The notes: generated by a model from the letters alone, not told the origin. A stretch of DNA of 48,224 nucleotides from Flavobacterium sp. (GCF_004295795.1 NZ_SEBR01000024.1:1-48224), one strand, 5' to 3'. Shown: positions 8,786 to 17,651, counted from the first letter of the stretch. A program made the numbers and translations.

Positions 8786-9055
8786 TTAGCGGTGCTGGAG
8801 CGATTCGACGAGTTCGATGTAAAGGCGTTTGGCTTCGTCGGGTGCCATATTCCGGATCTGCATCCACGCATTTGTCTTGAAAGCATTGCGCAAATCGATT
8901 CCCGAATTCACGTTCATCGATGGCTGCGTGAGTGAACCTTGTTTGTAGTAGGCGTAAAGGCGCAATTGCGTGTCTTGCGGCAAATCGGCTTGTGACATGG
9001 CAGATGCGAGGGCAAAAGCTTCCTGAAAGCGTGTATTTAGATCTTGGTCAGACAT
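8786..9055 (-). CDS. Acyl-CoA-binding protein (ACBP)
   Basis: Protein of 89 residues matching the small four-helix ACBP family: FQEAFALASAMSQADLPQDT, LRLYAYYKQGSL and RNAFKTNAWMQIRNMAPDEAKRLYI carry the conserved Tyr, Lys and Trp that hold the acyl-CoA. The family binds long-chain acyl-CoA esters and is common in eukaryotes and patchy in bacteria. It overlaps the end of psd by 8 nt and lies 1 nt before the SOD gene, so it is co-translated with phospholipid enzymes; a role in delivering or buffering acyl-CoA for lipid synthesis is inferred from this position. Confidence 0.9.
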   Translation of the reverse strand: MSDQDLNTRFQEAFALASAMSQADLPQDTQLRLYAYYKQGSLTQPSMNVNSGIDLRNAFKTNAWMQIRNMAPDEAKRLYIELVESLQHR

Positions 9056-9707
9056 TCTTCGAAGCGATGACCGTTTTGTTCCCGATAGCTTTCTGCCCGA
9101 GTTTTACGTCGATTTTGGTTCCGACGGGAAAGTACAAGTCGACGCGCGACCCGAATTTGATGAATCCGGCGTCTTCGCCTTGCACGGCCTGCATGCCTTC
9201 CTGAGCGTAATTCACGATTCTCTTGGCGAGCGCACCGGCAATCTGTCGGTACAAAACTTCCCCGAAAATGCGGTTTTCGATCACGACAGTCGTCCTTTCG
9301 TTTTCCGTACTCGCTTTCGGATGCCAAGCCACAAGATATTTTCCCGGATGGTATTTGCTGAATTTCACTTTTCCGTTCAACGGATAGCGCGTTACGTGTA
9401 CGTTTATCGGAGACATGAAAATCGACACCTGAAGGCGTTGATCCTTGAAATATTCGCCTTCGTACACTTCTTCGATCACGACGACTTTTCCGTCCACGGG
9501 AGCAGTTACGATAGAGTCGTCTGGGTTGTGAAACCTTTTCGGATTCCTGAAAAACTGCAGGATCATGATCAAAAAGAACAATCCTGCGAGCATTACGGTC
9601 ATGCGCAACCACGCGATGTCTTTGAGAAAATAATCTGTCGTTAGCAATAGCGCCACGAAAAGTGTCGTTGAAATCAGGATTATTTTTCCGCCTTCCTTAT
9701 GAAACAT
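9048..9707 (-). CDS. psd: Phosphatidylserine decarboxylase family protein
   Basis: Protein of 219 residues, the short (archaeal-type) form of the enzyme. Two hydrophobic segments at the N-terminus are followed by FFRNPKR, TAPVDGKVVVIEEV and SIFMSPINVHVTRYP. FIKFGSRVDLYFP holds the Gly-Ser self-cleavage site, where the Ser becomes the pyruvoyl cofactor of the alpha chain. It converts phosphatidylserine to phosphatidylethanolamine at the inner membrane. It overlaps the upstream cdsA by 11 nt and the downstream ACBP by 8 nt, pointing to tight translational coupling. Confidence 0.93.
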   Translation of the reverse strand: MFHKEGGKIILISTTLFVALLLTTDYFLKDIAWLRMTVMLAGLFFLIMILQFFRNPKRFHNPDDSIVTAPVDGKVVVIEEVYEGEYFKDQRLQVSIFMSPINVHVTRYPLNGKVKFSKYHPGKYLVAWHPKASTENERTTVVIENRIFGEVLYRQIAGALAKRIVNYAQEGMQAVQGEDAGFIKFGSRVDLYFPVGTKIDVKLGQKAIGNKTVIASKNV

Positions 9708-10497
9708 AAAAAACGATTTGATAAAACAAAAATACGAATGGAGCTACAAATATAACACTATCGAGGCGATCCAGTATACCTCCGTGACCGGGCATGATGC
9801 GTCCGCTGTCTTTTACGCCGGCAATTCTCTTGAATTTGGACTCGACCAAATCACCTATCGTACCCACGTAACTCACTATGGTTGCGATGACAAGCCAAAA
9901 AAGTATGGGTTCCTTGACAAGCCAGATCGCGATCGGGATTGCGAAAAGAAGTGCGAAAATCCACCCTCCAAAAAATCCTTCGACGGTCTTTTTCGGAGAA
10001 ACGCTCGGCAAAAGTTTGCGCTTTCCGAAGCCTTTTCCGACAAGAAACGCGAAAGTGTCGTTCGACCAGATGAGCGCGAAAATCGAAATGATGACTTCGG
10101 GTCTGAATTGGCCTTTCTCGAATGGCAGTTTGGTGATGAAAACCATCGGAAGCACGACGTATCCGATAAGGTAAACATATTTGGTGGTTTTGTCCAATCC
10201 GATGAATTTCGACGAAAACAAGAATAGTAGTAGTCTGACTGAGACGTAAATCGTTGGAACAAGCAAAGCCAATTCCATCATGTTGGACAAAGGCAGACTT
10301 GTAAAAAGGAAATAAAGTAAGGCCGAAGTAAGTAACGGTCCGAGTTTTGGAAGCTGCGTCAATTCGCAGAATTCGAAAACAGCCAGCAATAAAAAAATCC
10401 CGAAAAGCGCAACAAAGCTCATTGGGAACAAAGCACAACCGACTAAAATAACGATGTAAACCGCCCCGGAAAGCGTCCTGGTTAAGGTTTCATTCAT
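9697..10497 (-). CDS. cdsA: Phosphatidate cytidylyltransferase (CDP-diglyceride synthase)
   Basis: Integral membrane protein of 266 residues with about seven to eight hydrophobic helices. The family signature is complete near the C-terminus: GDLVESKFKRIAGVKDSGR followed by MPGHGGILDRLDS, with the metal-binding acidic residues. It makes CDP-diacylglycerol, the precursor of all phospholipids, from phosphatidate and CTP. It begins one base after the upstream LUD gene and overlaps psd, so the operon supplies two successive parts of the phosphatidylethanolamine route. Confidence 0.95.
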   Translation of the reverse strand: MNETLTRTLSGAVYIVILVGCALFPMSFVALFGIFLLLAVFEFCELTQLPKLGPLLTSALLYFLFTSLPLSNMMELALLVPTIYVSVRLLLFLFSSKFIGLDKTTKYVYLIGYVVLPMVFITKLPFEKGQFRPEVIISIFALIWSNDTFAFLVGKGFGKRKLLPSVSPKKTVEGFFGGWIFALLFAIPIAIWLVKEPILFWLVIATIVSYVGTIGDLVESKFKRIAGVKDSGRIMPGHGGILDRLDSVIFVAPFVFLFYQIVFYVS

Positions 10498-10498
10498 A

Positions 10499-11098
10499 CT
10501 AAAGGTCTTCTAGAAGCAGCAAATATAGGTTTTTGGGAGCGCTTCCGTATTGAAGGAAATCCTCTTCTTTCGCTTTTTCGAAGTATTTTATGGTCGTAAT
10601 GTTGGTAGGGTAATCTGTTTCGTACTTTTTCTTGATGGCGCGAAGTCCGTCGCTTTTCGATTCCAGTATTTGGCTTGTAGTGGCCAAAATGACGATGTTC
10701 GAAGGAAGATCGTTTGGCTTGTTCTGCTTGATCTGTTTGGATGAAAATAGGATGGAACCTTCGTCGGCGACGAGGTTTTCGCAAGACGCGAGCAGGAATT
10801 TGGGCTCGGGCAGATTTCCGTGGTGGACGTTGTTGTCGTCAAGCATGCTGAACAATTTCTGCTCATAACACATCGCTTCAGACTCGAACCAATCGTTTTC
10901 CTCAAGGATATTCTCAAATTGTTCGTGAACCTCGTCGAGATTTTCGCAATAGATGAATTTCCCGCCGTTGCGCTTGAAATTGGAAGTGAACAATTCATCT
11001 ACAGGCATATTTGGCTGCGCCTGAGGACGATACTCACTTTCGTTTTCATCGCCATGTGGTTCGTTTCCCGAACCGAAAATCTTCCTGAAAAGGCTCAT
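10499..11098 (-). CDS. LUD domain protein (LutC/YkgG-like)
   Basis: Protein of 199 residues. After a flexible acidic N-terminus it shows the LUD pattern: FIYCENLDEVHEQFENIL, ENLVADEGSILFSS, PSNIVILATTSQI. The LUD family includes lactate-utilization subunits LutB/LutC, but here there is no lutA or lutB neighbour; the gene is first in a phospholipid operon, so a role in lactate use should not be assumed. The start at 11098 (MSLFRKIFG) lies 33 nt downstream of a perfect -7 element. Confidence 0.8.
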   Translation of the reverse strand: MSLFRKIFGSGNEPHGDENESEYRPQAQPNMPVDELFTSNFKRNGGKFIYCENLDEVHEQFENILEENDWFESEAMCYEQKLFSMLDDNNVHHGNLPEPKFLLASCENLVADEGSILFSSKQIKQNKPNDLPSNIVILATTSQILESKSDGLRAIKKKYETDYPTNITTIKYFEKAKEEDFLQYGSAPKNLYLLLLEDL

Positions 11099-11131
11099 AT
11101 AATCTGACGTTTCCTAGCGTTCGAATTCACC

Positions 11132-11139
11132 CAAAGATA
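11132..11139 (-). promoter_or_regulatory. -7 element of the LUD-cdsA-psd-ACBP-SOD operon
   Basis: Minus strand TATCTTTG matches TAnnTTTG exactly. The -33 region would fall inside the ftsH terminator hairpin; no TTG at ideal spacing was seen. Confidence 0.55.
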
Positions 11140-11179
11140 AAAAAATCTTAATTCAAAAAGTTTTCGAATTAAGATTTTT
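11139..11179 (-). terminator. Intrinsic terminator of the rsfS-ftsH operon
   Basis: A perfect 14-bp inverted repeat, AAAAATCTTAATTC (11141-11154) and GAATTAAGATTTTT (11166-11179), with an 11-nt loop. On the minus strand it ends in a T-run, 21 nt after the ftsH stop. Confidence 0.85.
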
Positions 11180-11199
11180 GTAAAAATAAGGCTATATAA

Positions 11200-13128
11200 T
11201 TACAGGCTTGTCTCTTCCTGCAAATTTTTGTCAAATGGGCGTTTGCCGAAAATGTTTTCAAGGTCGTCCTTAAAGATGACTTCCTTGTCGATCAAGATGT
11301 CGGCCAACTGGAACAATTTCTCTTTGTGCTGCTCCAAAATATCGATGGCGCGTTGGTATTGGCTTTCAATCAACACGGAAATTTCCTTGTCGATGATCTG
11401 GGCCGTATCCTCAGAATAAGGCTTCGAGAAATTATAGTCCGTTTGTCCCGTGGAATCGTAATACGTCACATTTCCAACCTTGTCGTTCAAGCCGTAGATC
11501 GTCACCATCGCACGAGCTTGTTTGGTCACTTTTTCAAGATCGGACAAAGCTCCGGTGGAAATCTTGTTGAACGTCACTTTCTCTGCAGCACGTCCGCCCA
11601 TCGTGGCGCACATTTCGTCGAGCATTTGATCCGGACGCACAATCAGTCTTTCTTCGGGCAAGTACCAAGCCGCCCCAAGACTTTGTCCGCGCGGAACGAT
11701 CGTCACTTTTACAAGCGGAGCCGCGTGTTCAAGCATCCAGCTTACAGTTGCGTGACCGGCTTCGTGGATCGCGATGGCGCGTTTTTCGTCGGGAGTGATG
11801 ATCTTGTTCTTTTTTTCGAGTCCGCCGACGATTCTGTCCACGGCATCAAGAAAATCCTGTTTGTCGACCGCAAGTTTGTTTTTACGGGCAGCGATCAAAG
11901 CAGCTTCGTTACAGACGTTTGCGATATCGGCCCCGGAAAAACCTGGCGTCTGTTTGGCGAGGAAGTCGGTATCGAGATTTTCGACCTTTTTTAGCGGACC
12001 GAGGTGTACTTCGAAGATTTCTTTCCTTTCCCTGATGTCCGGAAGATCCACGAAAATCTGCCTGTCAAAACGTCCGGCGCGCATCAGGGCTTTGTCCAGG
12101 ACGTCTGCGCGGTTTGTGGCCGCAAGAACGATTACGTGAGAATTTGTTCCGAAACCGTCCATTTCCGTAAGGAGTTGGTTCAAGGTATTTTCGCGTTCGT
12201 CGTTCGATCCGGAGAAATTGTTTTTTCCACGGGCGCGCCCAACGGCATCGATCTCGTCGATAAAGATGATTGCAGGCGATTTTTCCTTGGCTTGCTTGAA
12301 CAGGTCGCGAACACGCGAAGCTCCGACGCCAACGAACATTTCCACGAAATCGGATCCCGAGAGCGAGAAAAACGGAACTTTCGCTTCACCGGCGACCGCT
12401 TTCGCAAGCAGCGTTTTTCCGGTTCCCGGCGGTCCTACCAGCAAGGCACCCTTCGGAATCTTGCCGCCCAAACTCGTATATTTCTCAGGGTTTCGAAGGA
12501 ATTCGACGATTTCCTGTATTTCTTCTTTCGCGCCTTCCAATCCGGCAACGTCCTTGAATGTTGTCTTGATGTCGGTCTTTTCGTCGAACAAGCGCGCTTT
12601 CGATTTCCCGATGTTGAAAATCTGTCCGCCGCCGCCCGGTCCGCCTGCCGACATTCTTCTCATGATGTAGATCCAGATGGCCACGATCACAAAAACCGGA
12701 AGCAAGGTCAGGAAGATGTCCGTCCAATTGCTTTTGGGCTGGAACTGGAAATCTCGCAGTTTCTTGTCGGCTACTGCCTGATCGAGATTTTTCTGGAAAA
12801 TCTCGTCGTTACCGATTTCCAAGGTGTAGTGCGGGCCTTTGTTTTCGCGGTCGAAAAGATCTTTGGAAACTTTCTTGTTCGCCGGTTCCTTCAACGCTGC
12901 CGGTTTGAGGAAAACCTCACATTCGGTCTTGTTGAAGATCACCACTTTGTCAACATCTCCTTTTTCAAGCAACGCATTGAATTGCGGCAAACTTATTTTT
13001 TTTGGTTCCTGGAAGGCAGAATCGCCGTTCATCGTGAAAATCGCAAGGAAAATCAAGATGACAACTACATAGAGCAACCACGGATTGAACCTCATTTTTG
13101 GGGTCGGGTTATTATTTTCTTGGGCCAT
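11200..13128 (-). CDS. ftsH: ATP-dependent zinc metalloprotease FtsH
   Basis: Protein of 642 residues. Two membrane helices (about 13-34 and 137-156) flank a periplasmic domain. The AAA module has Walker A GPPGTGKT at 232-239, Walker B IIFIDE at 287-292 and an arginine-finger second region of homology. The peptidase zinc motif HEAGH is at 455-459. FtsH extracts and degrades damaged or regulatory membrane and cytosolic proteins. It lies 14 nt after rsfS and is followed by a strong terminator. The open frame starts at MAQENNNPTPKMRFNPW; initiating at the second Met would still precede the first membrane helix. Confidence 0.98.
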   Translation of the reverse strand: MAQENNNPTPKMRFNPWLLYVVVILIFLAIFTMNGDSAFQEPKKISLPQFNALLEKGDVDKVVIFNKTECEVFLKPAALKEPANKKVSKDLFDRENKGPHYTLEIGNDEIFQKNLDQAVADKKLRDFQFQPKSNWTDIFLTLLPVFVIVAIWIYIMRRMSAGGPGGGGQIFNIGKSKARLFDEKTDIKTTFKDVAGLEGAKEEIQEIVEFLRNPEKYTSLGGKIPKGALLVGPPGTGKTLLAKAVAGEAKVPFFSLSGSDFVEMFVGVGASRVRDLFKQAKEKSPAIIFIDEIDAVGRARGKNNFSGSNDERENTLNQLLTEMDGFGTNSHVIVLAATNRADVLDKALMRAGRFDRQIFVDLPDIRERKEIFEVHLGPLKKVENLDTDFLAKQTPGFSGADIANVCNEAALIAARKNKLAVDKQDFLDAVDRIVGGLEKKNKIITPDEKRAIAIHEAGHATVSWMLEHAAPLVKVTIVPRGQSLGAAWYLPEERLIVRPDQMLDEMCATMGGRAAEKVTFNKISTGALSDLEKVTKQARAMVTIYGLNDKVGNVTYYDSTGQTDYNFSKPYSEDTAQIIDKEISVLIESQYQRAIDILEQHKEKLFQLADILIDKEVIFKDDLENIFGKRPFDKNLQEETSL

Positions 13129-13142
13129 TTAGCTTAATGGGA

Positions 13143-13514
13143 TTAGAATTTGTTTTCGATACTGGTGATCTTTGCGTCTCCCCACAAGCTTTCGATGTCG
13201 TAGTATTCCCTGATTTGCTTCTGGAACACGTGAACGACGATGTGAACGTAGTCCATAAGAACCCATTCACCGTTTTCGGCGCCTTCAACATGCCACGGTT
13301 TTTCGTGAATTTCCTTGGAGACCGACTTTTGTATCGAATTGACAATGGCGTTGACCTGAGTGTTGGAATTACCGTTGCAGATCACGAAATAATCGCAGGC
13401 TGAATTCTCGATTTCCCTCAGGTCGAGAATGTCGATATCGTTGCCTTTTACGTCTTCGATTCCTTTGATGATGAGTGACAGCAGGATATCGTTATTGTTT
13501 GTCTTTTTCGCCAT
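13143..13514 (-). CDS. rsfS: Ribosome silencing factor RsfS
   Basis: Protein of 123 residues of the RsfS/Iojap family: IIKGIEDVKGNDIDILDLR, CDYFVICNGNSNTQVNAIVNS, KPWHVEGAENGEWVLMDYVH and VHVFQKQIREYYDIESLWGDA are all family landmarks. It binds ribosomal protein uL14 and blocks subunit joining when nutrients are short. It is the first gene of an operon with ftsH and is divergent from birA. Confidence 0.95.
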   Translation of the reverse strand: MAKKTNNNDILLSLIIKGIEDVKGNDIDILDLREIENSACDYFVICNGNSNTQVNAIVNSIQKSVSKEIHEKPWHVEGAENGEWVLMDYVHIVVHVFQKQIREYYDIESLWGDAKITSIENKF

Positions 13515-13536
13515 TTAACAATTTTATATAAGTTCG

Positions 13537-13544
13537 CAAAGTTA
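13537..13544 (-). promoter_or_regulatory. -7 element of rsfS-ftsH
   Basis: Minus strand TAACTTTG, an exact TAnnTTTG, 22 nt before the rsfS start. No TTG at the ideal -33 spacing was seen. Confidence 0.6.
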
Positions 13545-13558
13545 CCATTTTTTGTCGT

Positions 13559-13566
13559 TAATTTTG
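13559..13566 (+). promoter_or_regulatory. -7 element of birA
   Basis: TAATTTTG, an exact TAnnTTTG, 42 nt before the birA start; it lies only 15 bp from the divergent rsfS -7 element, so the two promoters share one short region. Confidence 0.55.
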
Positions 13567-13608
13567 ACACTTAACAAAAGATTAAAAACAGTATTTCACT
13601 CGGTTGCC

Positions 13609-14337
13609 ATGCGATTAATCAAACTCGATGCCATCGGTTCCACCAACGATTATTTAAAAGATTTGGCCAAGGCCGAAAACCTTTCCGAATTCACGATCGT
13701 GACGGCCGAAACCCAAACTGCCGGACGCGGCCAAAGAGGCGCAACCTGGATAGTTGAACCAGGCAAGAATCTGACTATGAGTGTTTTTGTGAAGGTTCAG
13801 ATGTCGGAAACTACACAATTGTTCGCGCTGAATGCTGCTGTTGCGCTGACGATTCTTGAGGTGCTGAAAACGTTCGGCATACCGGAATTGAGCCTAAAAT
13901 GGCCAAACGACATAATGTCAGGTCGCACAAAAGTTGGCGGAATCCTTATAGAAAACAGTGTCAAAACTGACAATTCGGTAGCTTCGGTGATCGGAATCGG
14001 ACTCAACGTCAACCAGACGGATTTCGAAGGATTGCCAAATGCAAGTTCGTTGGCGTTGGTTTCAGGCGTTTTTTTTGAAAAAGACGAAATCTGTATCCAC
14101 ATTGCATCGGCTTTGGAAAAACGATTGGAAGTCTTCGAAAAGACATCGCAGAAAATCTGGTCAGATTATCAGCAAAACCTCTTCCGAAAAGGAAAACCGA
14201 CGCTTTTTCAAGACCTTTCCGGCGACAAATTCATGGGAATTATCGCAAACGCCACAAAAGAAGGCTTGCTCGAAATAAAGCTCGGGGACGATTCCATAAA
14301 ATCGTTCGGGATCAAGGAAGTGACGATGCTTTATTGA
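13609..14337 (+). CDS. birA: Biotin--[acetyl-CoA-carboxylase] ligase
   Basis: Protein of 242 residues. The catalytic domain is visible from the start: LDAIGSTNDYLK, TAGRGQRGATW (the biotinyl-AMP loop) and LSLKWPNDIM with the catalytic lysine, then KVGGILIE and a small C-terminal beta domain. There is no N-terminal helix-turn-helix, so it is the monofunctional type that biotinylates carboxylase subunits without acting as a repressor. The start at 13609 (MRLIKLD) is chosen because the longer in-frame ATG at 13552 would precede the -7 element. Its stop overlaps the convergent phytochrome gene by 7 nt. Confidence 0.93.
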   Translation: MRLIKLDAIGSTNDYLKDLAKAENLSEFTIVTAETQTAGRGQRGATWIVEPGKNLTMSVFVKVQMSETTQLFALNAAVALTILEVLKTFGIPELSLKWPNDIMSGRTKVGGILIENSVKTDNSVASVIGIGLNVNQTDFEGLPNASSLALVSGVFFEKDEICIHIASALEKRLEVFEKTSQKIWSDYQQNLFRKGKPTLFQDLSGDKFMGIIANATKEGLLEIKLGDDSIKSFGIKEVTMLY

Positions 14338-16592
14338 TCGACGGGAAAGTAAAGTGTAAAGATGGAACCGAGTCCAGTTTCGCCTTTTGCCTCGATGAAT
14401 CCGCCGTGCGTCTGCATGATTTTCTTGCACAAAGCCAATCCTACGCCAGAACCTTTGTACTCGGCGTGTGAGTGCAATCTCGTGAAGATGTTGAAAATGC
14501 TGTCGGCAAATTTTTGGTCAAAACCGATGCCGTTATCGCTCACTGAAATCGCCTCGAACAACTTTTCGGGACTTGCAGGATTGATGTTGTTGCGTTGCCC
14601 CAAATACGAAATAGAAATGTTTGGAGCGACTTCCTCGCGACTGTATTTGATGGCATTCGAGATCAGATTCGAGAAAAGTTGCTTCAGCAAAAACAGGACA
14701 CCTTTGATTTCGGGCAATTTGTCCACGCTGATCTCGGGATTTTTCTCGACGGCCAATTCCTTGAGTTCTTCTATCGTCTGACTGACCATTTCAGATAGCT
14801 CGACAGGTTCGAACGTGCCTTTCGTATGCTGGATTCTCGTGTATTTGAGAATGTCGATGAGCAAAGTCTGCATGCGGTTGGCCGAATTGTTCATGCGAAC
14901 CAGCGAATCCAATACTTCGGGAGAAATATCTAGATCTTTCGACAGCAAACGAGAAGCCATCAATTGGATTTTTCGCAGCGGTTCCTGCAAATCGTGCGTC
15001 GAAATCCAGTTGATGTTCTCGAGTTCGGAATTGGTTTCGGCCAAAATCCGGTTCAGTTCGAGATTGCGTCGGCTTTCTTCGGTAAGCAAGATCAGGCTCA
15101 TTTGGCGCTGCAACGAGTGTGCGTAGTTCGCCGCCGAATTGAGTTCGGGGTTTTGCCACGGCTTACTTTGGTATTTGACGAATTCCTTCCATAGCTCAAA
15201 CGACATTCTGGGCGACAAACCTTTGGCGTCTTTCACGATCGCTTTCGACGGATCGCCCGCCCAATGCACTTCCGTAACAGTTTCGGGACGATACCAAATC
15301 ACGCAACTTTCCTCGTTCGTGCCAAGCGAGTGGTAGATTATTCCGGGTACTTTTTGACACAATTCGGGTTTGTCCGGCAAATGTCCCAGCAATTTGTCGG
15401 TGAAAAGTTGTCCGCCGTTCGTATAATGGAAAAGCCAGTTCGAAAGTTCGTTGATGTCTTCGATCTCAGGAACCGATCCGGCCGTGAAAATCTCGCCTCC
15501 AAACTTTATGGAAACGCCGCTGGCATTACACAAATCGAGCATTTCAGGAAATTCGACAACGCGCTCGAAAGCCTCGGGTTTCGGCAAAAGGCGCAAGGCA
15601 TTGAGTCTTTCCAAAGCCGCATTCGTCTTTCTCGAAACCTCATATTCCTCATAAGACTGTCGCACGTCGATTTGCGAGGTCAGGAAATTTCCCTGCAATT
15701 GTGCCGCAAGCCGAATTTCCGGCGTAAGATTTTTCGGGGAATAATGGTGGCAGGCGATCAATCCCCAAAGTTTTTTCTGGTGGATCAAAGAAATCGTCAA
15801 TGTCGCGCCAACGCCCATATTCTGAAGGTATTGGATGTGGATAGGCGAGGTGCTTCTCAAAACCGAATGGCTCAGATCGAGATTCTTGCCGTGAGCGTCG
15901 TCAACGGTAAATATCGGAACAGGCTTGTATCCGATATCCGAAATAAGGCGCAAAAGGTTCTTGAGGTAAAGTTCGCGCGCCTGCACAGGAATGTCGGTAT
16001 GCGGATAATGCAAGCCGTGGAAAGGTTCGAGGTCGTCCCTTACGCATTCGGCAAAAACTTCCCCGTTGTAATCCTTGTCGAATCTGTAAACCATCACGCG
16101 GTCGTAACCTGTGATTTCACGCGTTCCTTCGGCCACGAGCTGGCAAAGTTCCTTGAGTGTGTGGGTTTCGTTCATGTACGACAAAAACTGAGAAGTCTGG
16201 TCGTAGATGCTTGACATCGGAAGCTCGTTGTAAGCGATCGGTTCGGCTTCGACGATAAAGGTCGCATCGCTTTTGTGAACCGTGCATCCGAAAGTGCTTC
16301 CGCCAAAATCTAGCTTGAGCGGAGAACTCCACATGGCGTGGCTCAGGTAATCCTTGAGTTTTTGAAGTTGTTCGTCCCCAAAAGCCGCATCGAAAGATTT
16401 TCCTAGCAGTTCACCATGAGGCGTATGGATGTAATCGATTGTATTGGCGCTGCAAAAATCGATGTTGAAATTGTCTGATTTCAGGCCTAGAAGGAAACCG
16501 TGAGGCTGGATGCTTCCGGGAATATGTATGGGTTCGTGCTCACAGTTGGTGAGGTTGACGATTTCCCGGTTCACGATGTCCTTGATCTTCAT
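14331..16592 (-). CDS. bphP: Bacteriophytochrome histidine kinase
   Basis: Protein of 753 residues with PAS-GAF-PHY-HisKA-HATPase order. The biliverdin-attaching Cys is at residue 17 (LTNCEHEPIHIPGSIQPHG). DIP at 200-202, His252 (SPIH) and His282-283 are the expected chromophore-pocket residues. The PHY tongue is complete, with HWAGDP and PRMSF at 461-465. The kinase phospho-acceptor is His533 (STHDLQEPLRK); nucleotide motifs NLISNAIKY, DNGIGF and GSGVGLAL follow. It should sense red/far-red light and phosphorylate a response regulator. The start codon overlaps the heme oxygenase stop as TGATG, so it is co-translated with the enzyme that makes its chromophore. Confidence 0.96.
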   Translation of the reverse strand: MKIKDIVNREIVNLTNCEHEPIHIPGSIQPHGFLLGLKSDNFNIDFCSANTIDYIHTPHGELLGKSFDAAFGDEQLQKLKDYLSHAMWSSPLKLDFGGSTFGCTVHKSDATFIVEAEPIAYNELPMSSIYDQTSQFLSYMNETHTLKELCQLVAEGTREITGYDRVMVYRFDKDYNGEVFAECVRDDLEPFHGLHYPHTDIPVQARELYLKNLLRLISDIGYKPVPIFTVDDAHGKNLDLSHSVLRSTSPIHIQYLQNMGVGATLTISLIHQKKLWGLIACHHYSPKNLTPEIRLAAQLQGNFLTSQIDVRQSYEEYEVSRKTNAALERLNALRLLPKPEAFERVVEFPEMLDLCNASGVSIKFGGEIFTAGSVPEIEDINELSNWLFHYTNGGQLFTDKLLGHLPDKPELCQKVPGIIYHSLGTNEESCVIWYRPETVTEVHWAGDPSKAIVKDAKGLSPRMSFELWKEFVKYQSKPWQNPELNSAANYAHSLQRQMSLILLTEESRRNLELNRILAETNSELENINWISTHDLQEPLRKIQLMASRLLSKDLDISPEVLDSLVRMNNSANRMQTLLIDILKYTRIQHTKGTFEPVELSEMVSQTIEELKELAVEKNPEISVDKLPEIKGVLFLLKQLFSNLISNAIKYSREEVAPNISISYLGQRNNINPASPEKLFEAISVSDNGIGFDQKFADSIFNIFTRLHSHAEYKGSGVGLALCKKIMQTHGGFIEAKGETGLGSIFTLYFPVDQ

Positions 16593-17179
16593 CAGGCGCT
16601 CAAATGTTTGTGGATAGCTTCGAAAGCGTGGTTGGCGCCGGCGATGATCTGGTTTTCTGAATTTGTTTTCGACGCGAATCCGGTCATTTCGTTGAGGAAC
16701 GATTTCCACATGCTTCCGGTTTTGTTGCCGTAGCCCGCAAAATACGTCGCTCCCGCATTTTCGTCGAGACCGAGATTGGCTTGTATGTTTTTGAGGATGA
16801 ATCGTCCGCCCAAAGTCGAACCTTCCACGACATAAGCAATTCCTAGGTTGAAAGCTTTATCGTTTGTGGTCTCAAAAGGATTTTTCCCGTCAAGCGGAAT
16901 CGTGCCTCCGATATGACTCAGGTCGTTCGCGAGATCTTTGGCTTTTTTCCTGTCGGATAAATCGCTGATGATCGTCGAGATTTTCGGATGCACTTCAGTT
17001 TCCAGAGCCGAAACGACTTCAAACATCAATTTGAGATAGTCGGCATATTCTTCTTTGGTGACTTCGGGCTTCAAGATCGCGGCCGAAACCGGAATGCGTT
17101 CCAAGGCCGTGTGGGCGTCTGTAGTTTCATTCCTGAGTCTTTCCAAAAAGGAAACCGAGGCGGTAGTGTCTGAATTCAT
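16592..17179 (-). CDS. bphO: Biliverdin-forming heme oxygenase (BphO-type)
   Basis: Protein of 195 residues. LRNETTDAHTALERIP holds the proximal heme ligand His23, and YVVEGSTLGGRFILKN is the distal-helix glycine motif. It cleaves heme to biliverdin, CO and iron in the cytoplasm. Placement between a response regulator and a bacteriophytochrome, with a TGATG junction to the latter, shows its product is the photoreceptor chromophore and argues against a purely iron-scavenging role. Confidence 0.93.
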   Translation of the reverse strand: MNSDTTASVSFLERLRNETTDAHTALERIPVSAAILKPEVTKEEYADYLKLMFEVVSALETEVHPKISTIISDLSDRKKAKDLANDLSHIGGTIPLDGKNPFETTNDKAFNLGIAYVVEGSTLGGRFILKNIQANLGLDENAGATYFAGYGNKTGSMWKSFLNEMTGFASKTNSENQIIAGANHAFEAIHKHLSA

Positions 17180-17186
17180 ATAAAAA

Positions 17187-17627
17187 TTAGGCGGCGTAGA
17201 CGAAATTGTCGGCCGTGGTTTTGTGGTTTTTCCAATCGATGCTCATCGCAAATTCGATCGATTTTTTGAGGTTAGGAAAATTTCCGGACTTCTGAACAAA
17301 GAAACTCGCACCCAAATTGCGGCTGCGATCTATGATGACCTGATCGTTCGATGTCGTGAACATGATCACCGGAAGTTTCGAGAAATTGTTGGTTTTTCGC
17401 ACTTTTTCGAGTACGTCGAATCCCGTCAATCCGGGCATATTGATATCCAAAAAAATCAAATGTGGTCTTGGTGGCGGATTTTGCAAAATGTCCAACAAAG
17501 CCTCGCCACTGTTGAGCGTAACAAGTTCGATGTGCCGATCAAGGCTCTCGGTTGCTTCCCTGAAGAATTCCAGATCCTCGACATCGTCGTCGGTGTAAAA
17601 AATGGTAAGATTTGAATCTGTTTTCAT
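17187..17627 (-). CDS. Single-domain response regulator (Rcp1-like)
   Basis: Protein of 146 residues made of one receiver domain and no output domain. The acidic pocket is YTDDDVED (residues 12-19), the phospho-acceptor is Asp61 in LIFLDINMPG, followed by MFTTSN and FVQKSG with the conserved Lys. This length and the position before heme oxygenase and phytochrome match the phytochrome partner regulators of the Rcp1 type. The Met at 17627 is chosen because an in-frame Met at 17645 would lie at the likely transcription start set by the -7 element. The downstream target is not visible. Confidence 0.9.
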   Translation of the reverse strand: MKTDSNLTIFYTDDDVEDLEFFREATESLDRHIELVTLNSGEALLDILQNPPPRPHLIFLDINMPGLTGFDVLEKVRKTNNFSKLPVIMFTTSNDQVIIDRSRNLGASFFVQKSGNFPNLKKSIEFAMSIDWKNHKTTADNFVYAA

Positions 17628-17651
17628 TTGGTGCTGTTGCTGCATTACCGA

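Noticed and set aside
10499..11098. Calling the LUD gene a lactate utilization protein
   Set aside because: No lutA/lutB neighbours; position in a phospholipid operon. Only the domain name is supported.
12004..13137. Very long open frames antisense to real genes (for example 377 codons opposite ftsH, 417 opposite the M14 gene, 395 opposite valS, 316 opposite bphP)
   Set aside because: The genes are rich in TTC, TCG, CGA and GAA codons, which rarely give stops on the other strand. The antisense products have no family resemblance and skewed composition, while the sense genes are certain.
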